In this document: in pieces, positions 34,546 to 44,875 of the stretch | Layout: each line of letters starts with the position of its first letter | How positions within the stretch are numbered: position 1 is the first letter of the stretch | Source: Planctomycetota bacterium | GTDB lineage: Bacteria > Planctomycetota > UBA11346 | DNA length: 64,000 nt | Direction of reading: 5' to 3' | Assembly: GCA_014193115.1 (NCBI GenBank) | Contig: BJHQ01000007.1 | Location: forward strand, 159,729 to 223,728 | Program-made: the position numbers and the translations under genes | Notes under the pieces: generated by a model | What the model saw: only the letters and a program-made list of their open reading frames with translations | The model's database searches: none | Told to the model about the DNA's origin: nothing

Positions 34546-35868
34546 ATGACCTCTGCCGCACGAACCCGTCCCACACCGGCAGATGCGCAGACGCCTTGCC
34601 GCATGCTGGGCTCGGGCCTGCTCGTCCCGGCGCCGCAGCTGCCGCCCAAACCGGCGTGGCAAGGGATGCTCGCCTATGTCGCTGATCTTCAGAAACGCTC
34701 CCTGCGTCCCGCCGAGCCACCGTTCCGCCGGCCGTGGTTGGAGATCGGGCCAGGCTATTGCTACGGTCCGGCCTTCGGCCACTTCGATATCGTGCATGAG
34801 GTCCTCGATCTGGTGGCCGAATCCCCTGACATCGCCCGTGACCAGATGCTCAACCAATTGGATTTGCAGCGCCCAGACGGCACCATCCCGTTCTGCTGGA
34901 TGGGCGAGAACCCAGCCCGTACCTGGGTTCCACCAGGCCAGCCGATGGCAGATCGGCTGGCGGCGGCCGGCACCTTCCCGCCGTTGTGGCCGGTGGGCGT
35001 CGATGCCTGCCTGGCCCTGCAACCCGACGAGGAGTTGCTCACCACCGCCTACGCTGCCCTGACCCGCCTGCTTGGCTGGTTCGCGACCAACCGCCAGCTG
35101 CCTGATGGCAGTTATTTCTATGCCGACATCTTCAACGATCATCGGTGGGAAAGCGGCATGGACATGGGCATCCGCTTCGCCAAGCCACCAGCCCAGCCGG
35201 CCGGCTGCGTCGATGCCACCAGCCACGTCTCGTGGTGCCATCAGTTCGCTGCGCGCTGGGCGTCGCAACTCGGCAAAGATCCCGGGCCGCACCAGCAGGC
35301 CGCCGCTGAGGCCAACGCGTACATCCAGCGCAATCTGTACTGCGCCGAGACTGCTTGGTTCCACGACGCCTGGACGGTGGGCGATCCGGCCCGACGGCAT
35401 TGGGCATTCGAAGGCATGTGGGCCTTGGTGGCCGGAGCGGCAAGTCCTGCCCAAGCGGCGGCGGCGCTGACCGGCAGCCTGCTCGATCCCCAGCGGTTCA
35501 ACACGCCGCATCCGATCGCCACGGTGGCAGCTTCCGATCCGGCCTTCGAGCTACGGATGCTGTGCGGACCGGCCTGGAACAGCTTCACGTTGTGGTCGAC
35601 GGAAGCCTGTCTGCGCTATGGCCACGCCGCCGGTGCCCGTGAATTGCTGGAAAAATCCTTGGACCGCACCGCCATCCAGTTCGCCCGCACCGGTACCGTG
35701 TGGGAGTTCTACCATCCCTTCGGCGGCGAACCCGAGAGCCTGGTGCGCAAGCCCGGCCGGGCGATCAAGGGACCGAGCCGGGATTATCTCGCCCACAATC
35801 CGTTGCGGGCGATGTACCGGCTATGGGCAGGCCTGACGGATGCCGCCACGCCGGGCACCGCAGCCTAA
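34546..35868 (+). CDS. Trehalase/GH63-like (alpha/alpha)6 glycosidase
   Basis: 440 residues from the ATG at 34546, which has TTGGAG six bases upstream; the track start is 33 bases earlier. Family features: LEIGPGYCYGPAFGHFDIVH, the catalytic-acid segment DHRWESGMDMGIRF (compare ESGxDxSxRF of GH63 and mannosylglycerate hydrolases), HWAFEGMWALV, WNSFTLWSTEACLRYG, and the closing GTVWEFYHPFGGEPES. There is no signal peptide, so it is probably cytosolic, acting on an oligosaccharide or compatible solute; the substrate cannot be specified. It is followed by a secreted giant protein about 175 bases away. Confidence 0.8.
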   Translation: MTSAARTRPTPADAQTPCRMLGSGLLVPAPQLPPKPAWQGMLAYVADLQKRSLRPAEPPFRRPWLEIGPGYCYGPAFGHFDIVHEVLDLVAESPDIARDQMLNQLDLQRPDGTIPFCWMGENPARTWVPPGQPMADRLAAAGTFPPLWPVGVDACLALQPDEELLTTAYAALTRLLGWFATNRQLPDGSYFYADIFNDHRWESGMDMGIRFAKPPAQPAGCVDATSHVSWCHQFAARWASQLGKDPGPHQQAAAEANAYIQRNLYCAETAWFHDAWTVGDPARRHWAFEGMWALVAGAASPAQAAAALTGSLLDPQRFNTPHPIATVAASDPAFELRMLCGPAWNSFTLWSTEACLRYGHAAGARELLEKSLDRTAIQFARTGTVWEFYHPFGGEPESLVRKPGRAIKGPSRDYLAHNPLRAMYRLWAGLTDAATPGTAA

Positions 35869-36043
35869 GCAATCCGACCGACCGGGCAGGCGCAGATGGC
35901 GCCGGGCAGTCGCAGACAGCGCCGAGGACAGACCGATCGCGGTCCTGCCGCTGACGCCGGAATCTGCCTCCCGAGGACGTTTTCCGGAGCATCCTCCAAG
36001 ACGACACCGGACAACGTCGCCAGGTCCCGGGAGTAAGACGGCC

Positions 36044-39000
36044 ATGAGACGTTCCCTTCCTTTCCTCCTCATCGCCTGCGCGGCCCGGATCGTTGCGGGC
36101 GAACCCTTGGCCGAGGCCCAGGAAGGGCTGCGCAACCTCCTCTCCCTGCGCGAAAAGGCCATCGCCCAACTGCCCAAGGATGCCCGCGAACTGCGTCTCA
36201 GCCTGGAAGGCGCCGCGGACCGGGACGATGCAGAGGTCGTTCTGCGTCAACGCGCCGGATCGTGGACCGGCGGTTACGCCCAGGTGCCTGGCTGGGCCCA
36301 GGCGACCATGCCGGAATGGCGTCGGTATTACCTGGGGAACCGCAGCGATGCGAACTGGCGCGATGGTTTGCCGTTCGCGGTCGATGCCGGCGGACTGGCC
36401 TGGAGCGACACCGCGGTGACCGGCGATCTGGTGGTGACCTATCGCTATGACACGCCGGAAGCGGTCCGGGTGCCGGCTGGCAAAATGGTGAACTTTTGGG
36501 ACCGTTTCGTGTCGAGCGGCAATACGGTCGAACGCAAAGTCATTCATCGCATCGACGCAGCCATCGTACCTGATGCCTGGCTGGTCGAACTGGTGCTTGA
36601 AGACGGTGTCACCTGGCCGGTCAAACCGCGCGCTAGCAAGCCCAAGAACGCCACCGGCGACGCCGAGAAAGATGCGAAAGCGGCGGCGGCCCAGGCCGCC
36701 CAGCGCGAGGCGAGAGCCGCTGCGGAAGCCCAAGCCACGTCGCGATTCATCACCAAGATCGAAACGCCGGCCCCGCCTGCCGTCCCAGAAGAAGCCAATG
36801 CGCCAACCCGGGTGCCGGTGGTGCTGCGCCTGCGCCTGCCGAGCGGACCGACCACCCCGGTGCGGGCGGTGACCCCGCTGTGGCTGGCCGGTTTCCATGA
36901 GGCAGATGCGTCGGGTCTGGTGCTCAAGGGTACGAAATTGACCGGCACGTTGACGGTGTACCTGCACCAGGACGGCTGGTCGCCGTGGGGCGGCGGAAAG
37001 AATTGGCAGGTGCAGCCGACGCCGGCGACCTATCGCATCGATGCCGATCTGGCCGGCGGCGCGATCACCGGCACCTATGCCGCCCAAGGCGTTCCCACCG
37101 ACCTGACCTTGAGCAGCCAGAGCTATGGTGTCACCGCCATGCCCAATCCCTTGGGCAGCTGGAACGGCCGGATCATGGGCCGGGCCGGACGGCTGGTGGC
37201 CGGCCGCCATGGCACCACCGGCGATCTCGGATCAAGCGCCGGTGCGGTGCTCGGTTCGGTCGAGATCGCGGGCAGTCCAGGACCGGCGCCCGCCGTGCCC
37301 AGCGATGTGGTGGGCTGCGCCCTGGCCGCCGAATCGGTGCTGGCCGATCTGCGTGCTCTGGCCCTGATCCAGGCCAATCCCGGATTCGCCTGGCATCGCG
37401 CCCGGGTGCAGGCCGACTTGGCCCGCACCGATTGGACCGTGGCCGATCCGGCCGCCGCAGCAGGTTGGATCAGCCGCAGCGCGCGTTGGTACGCAGCGGC
37501 TCCCGCCCCGTTGCCGCCTGCACTGCCCGAAGCGGGCAGTGACAGCCTGTCGCTGGGATCGGCCTCGTGCGCTGGGGTCCTGCCCGCCACTGGCTGGCAC
37601 CACCTGGCAACCTGGCAGGTGTCGGATCTCCTCCAGCTGCGTCCAGGGATCGAGCAGGACTCCTGTCCGTTCCCTGATGTGGTCCCCGCCGGTCTGCCGC
37701 TGCTCCAGGATGCCGACCGCCTGGGCTGCCGCCGGCTGAATCCTGATCGCCGCGAGTGGAGCATCCTGACCCCGCCCGGACCGACCGTGCTCCTGCCCCG
37801 GGCCGACGCTCCGATTTTTCCCCGCTATTCCGGCAAGGTGTTTATCGCTGCGGGAACCTTCCAGCTCGACCGCCAGGGACCAGTGCGTTTCGCCTTGGAC
37901 GCCGCGGATCAGGCGCAGGTCTACCTCGATGGCCGGCTGGTATGGGCGGCGCCAGTCCGGTCCTACCGCACCCGGCCTGGCGGTCGCCAGATCGTGACCG
38001 TGGATCTCGCAGCTGGCGACCACCAGGTGGTGGTGCGCAACCACCAGGAACGGATCTCGCCCTGGTTCCAGTTCGCACTGAGCCGAGACGCGGCTCAGGC
38101 CGGTCCGGCGGCCAAGCCCGTGGCGGCCGTTGTCGATCCGCGCGATGCGGTGGGCGAACCGCCGGTGTCCTGGGATCTCGCCCGGGACACCGCCTGGCGC
38201 CTGCCTGAACTCGCGGGCACATCGGCCCCGCTGGCGCTGGGCGGCTTGCTGTATGTGCCGACCCTGGGCCGGCTGCACGCGGTGGATCCCGCCACCGGCA
38301 CGGTGCGCTGGTCGAAGGATCTCGGCGCCGCTCCGCCCGCCGACCAGGCCAAGTCGGACAAGAGCGACCGGCCTCGGCCGATCGCGTACGACGGCGCTGT
38401 CATCGCCGCCAATCCGCTGGATGGTTCGGTGCTGCGCTGCAATCCAGATGGCTCGGTAGCGTGGACCGCTGCGTCCGGTCTGGGCGTTGGCGTGCTCCAC
38501 CGGCTCGGCGATCGGATCATCGCCGAAGGCCGCCAGCTCGACGCGAAGGAGGCGAACGCGGTGGGCGTGGTCGCCCTCGATGCCGCCACTGGCGCCATCG
38601 CCGGCCGCTGGGACCTGCGCGGCGGAGTCGGTGCCGGAGCCCAGGGCGCCGGCAGCATCTCCTCAGGAGGCTTCGACGCTTCGCTGACCGCGGTGATCCA
38701 GCTACGGAGCGAAAAACGCCTGCATGGCGTGTATCTGAGTTCCGCCGGCATCCTGATCGACGTGCTCGACGGCGGCGGCATGCGTCTGCTCGATGTCGAT
38801 TGGCCCGGCCAATGGGACGATGGCCTGTCGCGCTACAACGGCGTGCTGGTCACCCGTTCGACCGTGACTGCCGACGGGGCCGACCTGGTACTGGCCTCGC
38901 AAATGGGCGTGCATCTGGTGACCTTCTGGCCAGGACCGGACGGCCGGCTGGCCTATGGCCCGCGCTGGATGGCCGGGGGACAGAACTCCGGACATGGTGG

Positions 39001-40753
39001 GTTCACCGCCCGGGCGGCGATCGATGGCAACCTGATCTTCGTGTGGAACGTGATCGTCAGCCACGGACCGCACTGCCCGGATGCCTATGTCGAGTGCTGC
39101 GCCTATGACCGCGCCACCGGCCGGGTGCTGATCCGCCAGAACCGCCTCCATCCGGGATTGGCCCGCGGCGGTCCGACCACAGTGCAGGGCGGACGTTTGT
39201 ACCTGTGCGAACCCGGCGCCGAGCCTTTCGTCTTTGCCAAGCTGGGACGCATCACCGTGCTGTCGGCCACCGCCGATCTGCCGGTGCTCGGCGGCGGCGA
39301 TCTCGATCCGCGGTCCAGGGAGCCACTGGTGGTCGGCGGTCGCTTGATCGTCAGATCCCCCGAAGGCCTGTACGCGATCGCACGCAAGGATGAGCAGCGC
39401 CAGCTCGCAGCGCGGGTCGTGCTCGACCGCCTCGGCCTGCCGCCGGTCCCCGATCTGGCGCCGCTGCTCAGCGCCCTGGACCGCGTCCCAGTCGGCGCCG
39501 ACCTGCCGGTGACCATCCTCGCCGATGGGCTGGCTCCAACCCGTTGGCTCGGGCTCGGGCCGATGGCGACGCCGCCGTCCAATCCGCTGGCTCTGGTGCC
39601 TGGCGCGCCTGGCGCGCCGACCTGGCGTCCCTTGGCCCGCAACGAGGCTTGGCGCGATCCGCCGCTGTACCATCGGCAAAATGAATTGCAGGGCACTGGC
39701 GACATCGTGCCGACCTTCACCGGGCACCTCGATCCGGCGAGCTGCGCCAGCGCCACCGCCAGCGGTCTGTTTTATGCCTTGCTCGACAACCAGCGCGAAC
39801 GCCTGGTCGTACCGCGGATGAAAGGCCCCGGCCTCACCCTGTGGGTTTCGGGCCGCAAACTCCTCGCCGGCGAGGCGGTGCGCCTGGCTCCGGGATTGCA
39901 TCCCGTGCTGGTCCAAGTCGATCCGCCCTGGTTCGCCCAGACCACGGTCAAACCGTTCCCGCCAGTCGATGTGGCCAAAGGCCTCGCGGCCGGCCTGCTG
40001 ACCTCGGTCTGGCCAGGCGAATGGAAGGTTGCCGGCCCGATCAGCGCCGATGTGCCGCCGCTTGATGGCGCCCAGCTGACCTCGGTTCCAGCCGAGGAGC
40101 TGGCCGTCGGCCAAGCCGTGGTGCGGGTGCACCCGGTGCCCGATCCCGATCACCGGCTGCGCCTGACCCGCCTGGTCGACCTCGCTCCAGGCCAACCCTT
40201 CGACTTCAAGGACCAGCCGGCCACGGTGGTCATCGGCCACCCGGTCAGCGCCTACGCCTTCACCACCATCACGGTTCCAACCGATGGCGTCCTTTATGGC
40301 ACAGCAGCGGTCGACTGGCACATGCGTTGGTTCGTCGACGGCCGGCCGGCCTATGCCACCTTGGCAACGGGCAATGGCGGCGACCCGGAACAGATCGGCA
40401 TGCATCCGTTTTCGATCCCGGTCACCGCTGGAAAGCACGTGGTCTGCGTCGAATTGAAGCCGGGATCCAAAGGCTGGCAGCTGCGCGCCGACTTGGCGTT
40501 CAGCGCCAAAACCCTCGACGAACTGTCCGCGATCCGGGTCGAATCCAAGATCAAGCCTATGCCGCCCGACCTGCGCCTCGACCCGGCCTTCGCCGATCTG
40601 CCGCTATCGAGCGAACGGATGGCAGTTTGGCTGCGCAACGCCAAGCCGCTTCGCGAGTTGCTGCAATCGATCGTGAAGGATCTTCCGGGAACCAAGGAAG
40701 CGGGCGAAGCCAAGACCGCCCTCGCCACGTTGGATGCGGCGCAAGGGAAGTAA
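36044..40753 (+). CDS. Giant secreted PQQ-like beta-propeller protein
   Basis: 1569 residues from the ATG giving MRRSLPFLLIACAARIVAG, a clear signal peptide, with GGGAG upstream; the track ORF is extended by 68 codons. The N-terminal 560 residues contain repeated beta-sandwich-like stretches and an Ala/Lys-rich coiled segment (AEKDAKAAAAQAAQREAR). At about 600-680 is a PA14/carbohydrate-binding-like module (GPVRFALDAADQAQVYLDGR). From about 705 to 1110 lie PQQ-propeller repeats (GGLLYVPTLGRLHAVDPATG, TVRWSKDLG, VGVVALDAATGAIAGRWDL). Near 1420-1490 is a second PA14-like module (MRWFVDGRPAYATLATGNGG). No catalytic residues were recognised. Possibly a cell-surface or periplasmic scaffold or polysaccharide-binding protein. 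Confidence 0.85.
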   Translation: MRRSLPFLLIACAARIVAGEPLAEAQEGLRNLLSLREKAIAQLPKDARELRLSLEGAADRDDAEVVLRQRAGSWTGGYAQVPGWAQATMPEWRRYYLGNRSDANWRDGLPFAVDAGGLAWSDTAVTGDLVVTYRYDTPEAVRVPAGKMVNFWDRFVSSGNTVERKVIHRIDAAIVPDAWLVELVLEDGVTWPVKPRASKPKNATGDAEKDAKAAAAQAAQREARAAAEAQATSRFITKIETPAPPAVPEEANAPTRVPVVLRLRLPSGPTTPVRAVTPLWLAGFHEADASGLVLKGTKLTGTLTVYLHQDGWSPWGGGKNWQVQPTPATYRIDADLAGGAITGTYAAQGVPTDLTLSSQSYGVTAMPNPLGSWNGRIMGRAGRLVAGRHGTTGDLGSSAGAVLGSVEIAGSPGPAPAVPSDVVGCALAAESVLADLRALALIQANPGFAWHRARVQADLARTDWTVADPAAAAGWISRSARWYAAAPAPLPPALPEAGSDSLSLGSASCAGVLPATGWHHLATWQVSDLLQLRPGIEQDSCPFPDVVPAGLPLLQDADRLGCRRLNPDRREWSILTPPGPTVLLPRADAPIFPRYSGKVFIAAGTFQLDRQGPVRFALDAADQAQVYLDGRLVWAAPVRSYRTRPGGRQIVTVDLAAGDHQVVVRNHQERISPWFQFALSRDAAQAGPAAKPVAAVVDPRDAVGEPPVSWDLARDTAWRLPELAGTSAPLALGGLLYVPTLGRLHAVDPATGTVRWSKDLGAAPPADQAKSDKSDRPRPIAYDGAVIAANPLDGSVLRCNPDGSVAWTAASGLGVGVLHRLGDRIIAEGRQLDAKEANAVGVVALDAATGAIAGRWDLRGGVGAGAQGAGSISSGGFDASLTAVIQLRSEKRLHGVYLSSAGILIDVLDGGGMRLLDVDWPGQWDDGLSRYNGVLVTRSTVTADGADLVLASQMGVHLVTFWPGPDGRLAYGPRWMAGGQNSGHGGFTARAAIDGNLIFVWNVIVSHGPHCPDAYVECCAYDRATGRVLIRQNRLHPGLARGGPTTVQGGRLYLCEPGAEPFVFAKLGRITVLSATADLPVLGGGDLDPRSREPLVVGGRLIVRSPEGLYAIARKDEQRQLAARVVLDRLGLPPVPDLAPLLSALDRVPVGADLPVTILADGLAPTRWLGLGPMATPPSNPLALVPGAPGAPTWRPLARNEAWRDPPLYHRQNELQGTGDIVPTFTGHLDPASCASATASGLFYALLDNQRERLVVPRMKGPGLTLWVSGRKLLAGEAVRLAPGLHPVLVQVDPPWFAQTTVKPFPPVDVAKGLAAGLLTSVWPGEWKVAGPISADVPPLDGAQLTSVPAEELAVGQAVVRVHPVPDPDHRLRLTRLVDLAPGQPFDFKDQPATVVIGHPVSAYAFTTITVPTDGVLYGTAAVDWHMRWFVDGRPAYATLATGNGGDPEQIGMHPFSIPVTAGKHVVCVELKPGSKGWQLRADLAFSAKTLDELSAIRVESKIKPMPPDLRLDPAFADLPLSSERMAVWLRNAKPLRELLQSIVKDLPGTKEAGEAKTALATLDAAQGK

Positions 40754-40782
40754 GGACTCGCGCAACAACCAGACGCGCATTT

Positions 40783-40807
40783 CGGAGCGGCGATGAAGGC
40801 ATCGCCG
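40783..40807 (+). repeat. CGGAGCGGCGATG-type hairpin element, copy 1
   Basis: CGGAGCGGCGATG-aagg-CATCGCCG forms a 7-bp GGCGATG/CATCGCC stem 36 bases after the giant gene's stop. The same stem with a different tetraloop is at 44697-44714 after the next large gene, so structure rather than loop sequence is conserved. Confidence 0.6.
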
Positions 40808-40995
40808 CACCGGGATCTGCGCTAGTGACGAGCGCACCATGCAGGTCAGAGATGCATGACCTCGGTCTGGCGTCCCGTCGTTTCCTTGGCGTCTTCGCGG
40901 TTCATCTGCTGTTTCAAGGTTGAGACTCAAGACAAAGAGCGTTCGATTCCGCATCGGTTGCGCGGCCGGGATCGGGCCGGTAATCCGCATGCCAG

Positions 40996-43900
40996 GTGAT
41001 CAGTCAACTTCTTCCGGAGCGCCGCCTGGCTGGTCGTTACCTGGTTGGGGCAACGCTGGGGGCGGGCGGTTTCGGCGAGGTCTGCGCCGGGATCGACCAG
41101 CGGTCAGGGTCCAAGGTCGCGATCAAGCGGCTGCTGCGCCTCGACCCCAAACGCTTGCTGCTGTTCAAGCGCGAATTCCGCCAGCTCGCTGACATCCACC
41201 ACCAGAATCTGCTGCGCTACATCGAGCTGATCGAGGAGCAGGGCGACTGGTACCTGATCATGGAATACATCGCCGGCACGGTGCTGCTGCCGTGGCTGCG
41301 CGCTGGCGAGGCCAGGATCCCCGATCTGCCGATCAGCTTCGATTTCGCTCCGACCTCAACCGTTGGCAGCGCGGTCATCCGGACTGGAACCACGACGGTG
41401 ATCGACCGGGCAGACCGGACCAGTCCGCAGCAGGTGTCCTATCCGCCCTTGCCTCCGCGCCGCTTAGAGCGCCTGCTGGGATTGCTGCCGCAATGGGTTT
41501 CCGCGCTCACCCACCTGCATTCCTCCGGCTTCATCCACTGCGATCTGACGCCGCGCAACCTGATGGTCGATGCCGATGGGCGGCTGGTCGTGCTCGATTT
41601 CGGTCTCGCCCAGCCACGCAAACGCGATCCCGCCGCCGCGCCCCAGGTCATGGGCACGGTGAGCTACATGGCCCCGGAACAGATCTGCGGCGAAGACGTC
41701 GGCCCTGCCGCCGACTGGTACGGGGTCGGTTCGGTGCTGTTCGAGGCGCTGACCGGTCGGGTCCCGTTCATCGGAACGTCCAACGAGGTCAGCCAACGCA
41801 AACTCGACCAGCCTGCCCCCGATCCACGTTCGATCTGCTCGGGGATTCCTGATGATTTGGCTGAGCTGGTGGTGGCACTGCTGGCCACTGCACCAGCCGA
41901 CCGGCCGACCGATGCGGCCCGACGCCTGCTCAGCCTGACCCGATCCGGACTGCGATCCGGACCCGGCCTGACGGTGCCTCCGCTGCCATCATCGCCCTTC
42001 GTCGGGCGCAGGGAGCAGATCAGCCGGCTCACGGCCAGGATCCGCGGCGATCACGCTGGGGTCGTGCTGCTCCACGGCCCGTCCGGCATCGGCAAGAGCG
42101 ACCTGCTGCGCCACGCCTGCGAACGCGGCGGGGACGACCGGTCGGTGTTCCTGCGCAGCCGCTGCTACCAGCACGAATCGCTGCCGTTCAAAGGTCTGGA
42201 TGGGCTGATCGATGCCGTGGCCGACCACATGAAGGACAGCGGCGCGGCGGCGGTCGAGGATCTCGTGCTGCTCAGCCTGCTATTCCCGACCTTGCGCCGG
42301 GTGGTTTCCGGCTCGCTGGCCGTCGCTGGCGATCCACGCGAATGGCGCCGCCGCGCCTTCCGCGCCCTGCGCGACCTGTTCGCCGCCTGGACCCGGTTGT
42401 ATCCCGAACTGCGCTACGTGCTGGTGATCGACGACATCCAGTGGAGCGACCAGGACAGCATCGCGGCGCTGATCGGGATGCTCGCGCCTCCGTCGCCGCC
42501 ACCGGTGCTGATGCTGCTCTCGGCCCGGACCGACGACGACCAGGGTCGGGCCGCCCAGCTGATCAGAGACGCCTTCGCCGAGGCCGGTATCACGGTCGAG
42601 GACCTGCCGGTCCAGGAGCTCGATGCCGAGGCCCTGGGCCAGCTCGCGACCCAGCTCGATCCCGACGCGGACCCGGGCAAGATCGCCAGCTGGTGCCGCG
42701 ATGCCGGCGGAAGCCCGCTGATGCTGCGCGAGATCGTGGCCGCCAATCGGCTCGGCGGTGCCGCGGGAGCGAGCTTGACCGACCTGCTCGGCCTGCGCCT
42801 GGCCGCCTTGCCGCCACGGGAACGCCGGCTGGTCGAAGCGGTCGCCATCGCCGGCAGTCCGCAGCCGATCAGCACCCTCAGCCGCGTGCTCAGCGCCCCG
42901 GACGATCTGATCGCCTGCGCCCACCGCCTTGATTCCGCCCGGCTGCTGCGCTGGCGCGGCGGAGTCGAACTCGGCCTGCATCACGACAAGATCGGCGAAA
43001 CCGCCATCAGCCTGCTCAGCCCGGCCCACCGCCGCGACAGCCACGTCCGTTTCGCCGAGGTCCTCGCCGAACAGGGCGATGCGGCCTCCGACGCGGTGTT
43101 CGAGCACTGGATGGCTGCCGACCGTCCCGAGCGGGCCTTAGGGCCGGGCATGCAGGCGGCGGCCCACGCCGAGCGGACCTTCGCTTTCGGACGGGCGGCC
43201 GAGCTGTTCGCGCGGCTCGATGCCCTGGTCGATCCCGGGGAGCGGCCAGGACTGCGTCGGCGTCAGGCCGAGGCCCTGGCCAACGCCGGCCGGGGCACCG
43301 CCGCGGCGCGGCTCTATGCCGGCCTGGCTGCCGATCCGAGCGTACCCGACCGATCCCAGCTCCGCCGCCTGGCTGCATTCCATTTCCTGCGCAGCGGCTC
43401 GGTCCTCGATGGTCTGAGCAATGCCCGCGAGGCGCTGGCCGCGGCTGGTGAGCGCTGGATCGGCCATCCGGGATGGGCGGTGGCGCGGATCATCTGGGCC
43501 CGGTTGGGCCTGCGCCTGCGCGGCTACCGGTTCGAGGAACGGCTGGACGACCCGCCGCTGCGGGTGGCCGAACGGGCTGATGCGCTGTGGTCGTTGTCGC
43601 GGGCCTTGGCTCCGGTCGATACCCTGCGCGCGGTCGAGCTGCACCTGCGCCATCTGCCGGAAATCCTCGCCCACGGCGACCTGCCGCGGGTGGTGCGGGC
43701 GATCGCCTGGGAGGCGATGCTGCTGTCGACCGAAAGCACCTCTCAACGCGCCACCGCCCAGGCGCTCCTCGGCCGGGCGCACATGCTCGCCGATCGCCTG
43801 GGTCGACCGCGGGTGCTGGCCGAGGTCGTCGCCGCCCGGTCGTATTGTGCCCGGTTCGACGGCCACCTTGACGAGGCCCTGAACCTGGCGTCATCGAGCA

Positions 43901-44658
43901 TCGACATCTACCGCTCCAGGTGCCAGGACATCGCCTGGGAGATCGGTTCGATCCTGGTGTGGTGCCGTTTTCCAGCCCTGGCCTGGAGCGGCCGGCTGGC
44001 CGAGCTCCGCCGGGAATGCGATGAGGCAGAGCGCGAGTTCGAAGGCTATGGCGACCGCTACACCCTGGTGACGCTGCGCGCCGGCCTGCTGCCATGGTTG
44101 CTGCTCGCCGAAGGCCGTCCTGACGACTCTGCGCGCTCGATCGCCGCCGCCCGGGCCGACTGGACCGCCGATGGCTGGCACCTCCAGCACCTGCTCGCCG
44201 GCCTGTCGAGCGTCCGGCTGGCGCTGTACCGCGGGGACCATGTCAGCGCGCTTGCTGAAATCGCCCAGATCTGGCCGCGCATGCGCAGCTCAGGTCAGGT
44301 GTTCAACCAGTGGTACCACGCCGACGCGCTGCTGCTCCACGGCAATGCCGCGCTGCGGGCTGGCGATCACCGATTGGCATCGCGCTTAGCCAGGCAGCTG
44401 GCCAACGTCGGCCATCCCTGGGCGAAGACCCATGCAGCGGTCATGCAGGCAGGAGCCCAGGCTCAAGCGGGAGACACGAACAAGCAGCAACGCCTGCGGG
44501 AGGCCGCCGCAGCCTATGACCAGGCTGGCCTGGCGATGTACGCTGCGGCGGCCCGGCTCGGAGCGGATCCTGCCGATGCGGCAGCTACCGCGGCGCTTAC
44601 CGTCATGGGCGTGGCTGATCCGCAGCGCTGGACGGCGACGCTGTTGCCACTTCATTGA
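40996..44658 (+). CDS. PknK-like Ser/Thr kinase fused to an AAA-type NTPase and TPR-like tail
   Basis: 1220 residues, GTG start. Kinase (about 15-310): glycine loop [31 protein letters not shown], and [10 protein letters not shown]. The catalytic loop reads [17 protein letters not shown], so HRDLKxxN has become HCDLTxxN (Arg to Cys, Lys to Thr). NTPase: [17 protein letters not shown] (about 335), Walker [15 protein letters not shown] (about 360), Walker [15 protein letters not shown] (about 475). The rest is helical repeats resembling the TPR regions of signal-transducing ATPases. No membrane segment. Similar kinase-ATPase fusions are transcriptional or stress regulators; the target is unknown here. 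Followed by a hairpin element. Confidence 0.9.
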   Translation: MISQLLPERRLAGRYLVGATLGAGGFGEVCAGIDQRSGSKVAIKRLLRLDPKRLLLFKREFRQLADIHHQNLLRYIELIEEQGDWYLIMEYIAGTVLLPWLRAGEARIPDLPISFDFAPTSTVGSAVIRTGTTTVIDRADRTSPQQVSYPPLPPRRLERLLGLLPQWVSALTHLHSSGFIHCDLTPRNLMVDADGRLVVLDFGLAQPRKRDPAAAPQVMGTVSYMAPEQICGEDVGPAADWYGVGSVLFEALTGRVPFIGTSNEVSQRKLDQPAPDPRSICSGIPDDLAELVVALLATAPADRPTDAARRLLSLTRSGLRSGPGLTVPPLPSSPFVGRREQISRLTARIRGDHAGVVLLHGPSGIGKSDLLRHACERGGDDRSVFLRSRCYQHESLPFKGLDGLIDAVADHMKDSGAAAVEDLVLLSLLFPTLRRVVSGSLAVAGDPREWRRRAFRALRDLFAAWTRLYPELRYVLVIDDIQWSDQDSIAALIGMLAPPSPPPVLMLLSARTDDDQGRAAQLIRDAFAEAGITVEDLPVQELDAEALGQLATQLDPDADPGKIASWCRDAGGSPLMLREIVAANRLGGAAGASLTDLLGLRLAALPPRERRLVEAVAIAGSPQPISTLSRVLSAPDDLIACAHRLDSARLLRWRGGVELGLHHDKIGETAISLLSPAHRRDSHVRFAEVLAEQGDAASDAVFEHWMAADRPERALGPGMQAAAHAERTFAFGRAAELFARLDALVDPGERPGLRRRQAEALANAGRGTAAARLYAGLAADPSVPDRSQLRRLAAFHFLRSGSVLDGLSNAREALAAAGERWIGHPGWAVARIIWARLGLRLRGYRFEERLDDPPLRVAERADALWSLSRALAPVDTLRAVELHLRHLPEILAHGDLPRVVRAIAWEAMLLSTESTSQRATAQALLGRAHMLADRLGRPRVLAEVVAARSYCARFDGHLDEALNLASSSIDIYRSRCQDIAWEIGSILVWCRFPALAWSGRLAELRRECDEAEREFEGYGDRYTLVTLRAGLLPWLLLAEGRPDDSARSIAAARADWTADGWHLQHLLAGLSSVRLALYRGDHVSALAEIAQIWPRMRSSGQVFNQWYHADALLLHGNAALRAGDHRLASRLARQLANVGHPWAKTHAAVMQAGAQAQAGDTNKQQRLREAAAAYDQAGLAMYAAAARLGADPADAAATAALTVMGVADPQRWTATLLPLH

Positions 44659-44690
44659 GCATTCCCGAGGCGAGCTGGAGCTACACGTTC

Positions 44691-44715
44691 CGGAGCGGCG
44701 ATGCCCCCATCGCCG
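44691..44715 (+). repeat. CGGAGCGGCGATG-type hairpin element, copy 2
   Basis: CGGAGCGGCGATG-cccc-CATCGCCG lies 33 bases after the kinase-NTPase stop, with the same 7-bp stem as the copy at 40783 and a different tetraloop. The remaining gap to 44875 shows no gene. Confidence 0.6.
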
Positions 44716-44875
44716 GCGCGACGCAGGTGCGAAAACCTCAACAATGCAGTTGAATCAATATGTCTCCAAAGAAAAACCCGGGGAAAGCTTCGCTGGCTCA
44801 ACGACCAACCAGGTGCGAATGGATCTTCCCCACTCCTTCCACCACTTGGTACTTGGCAGCTCACCAGGGAAAATC

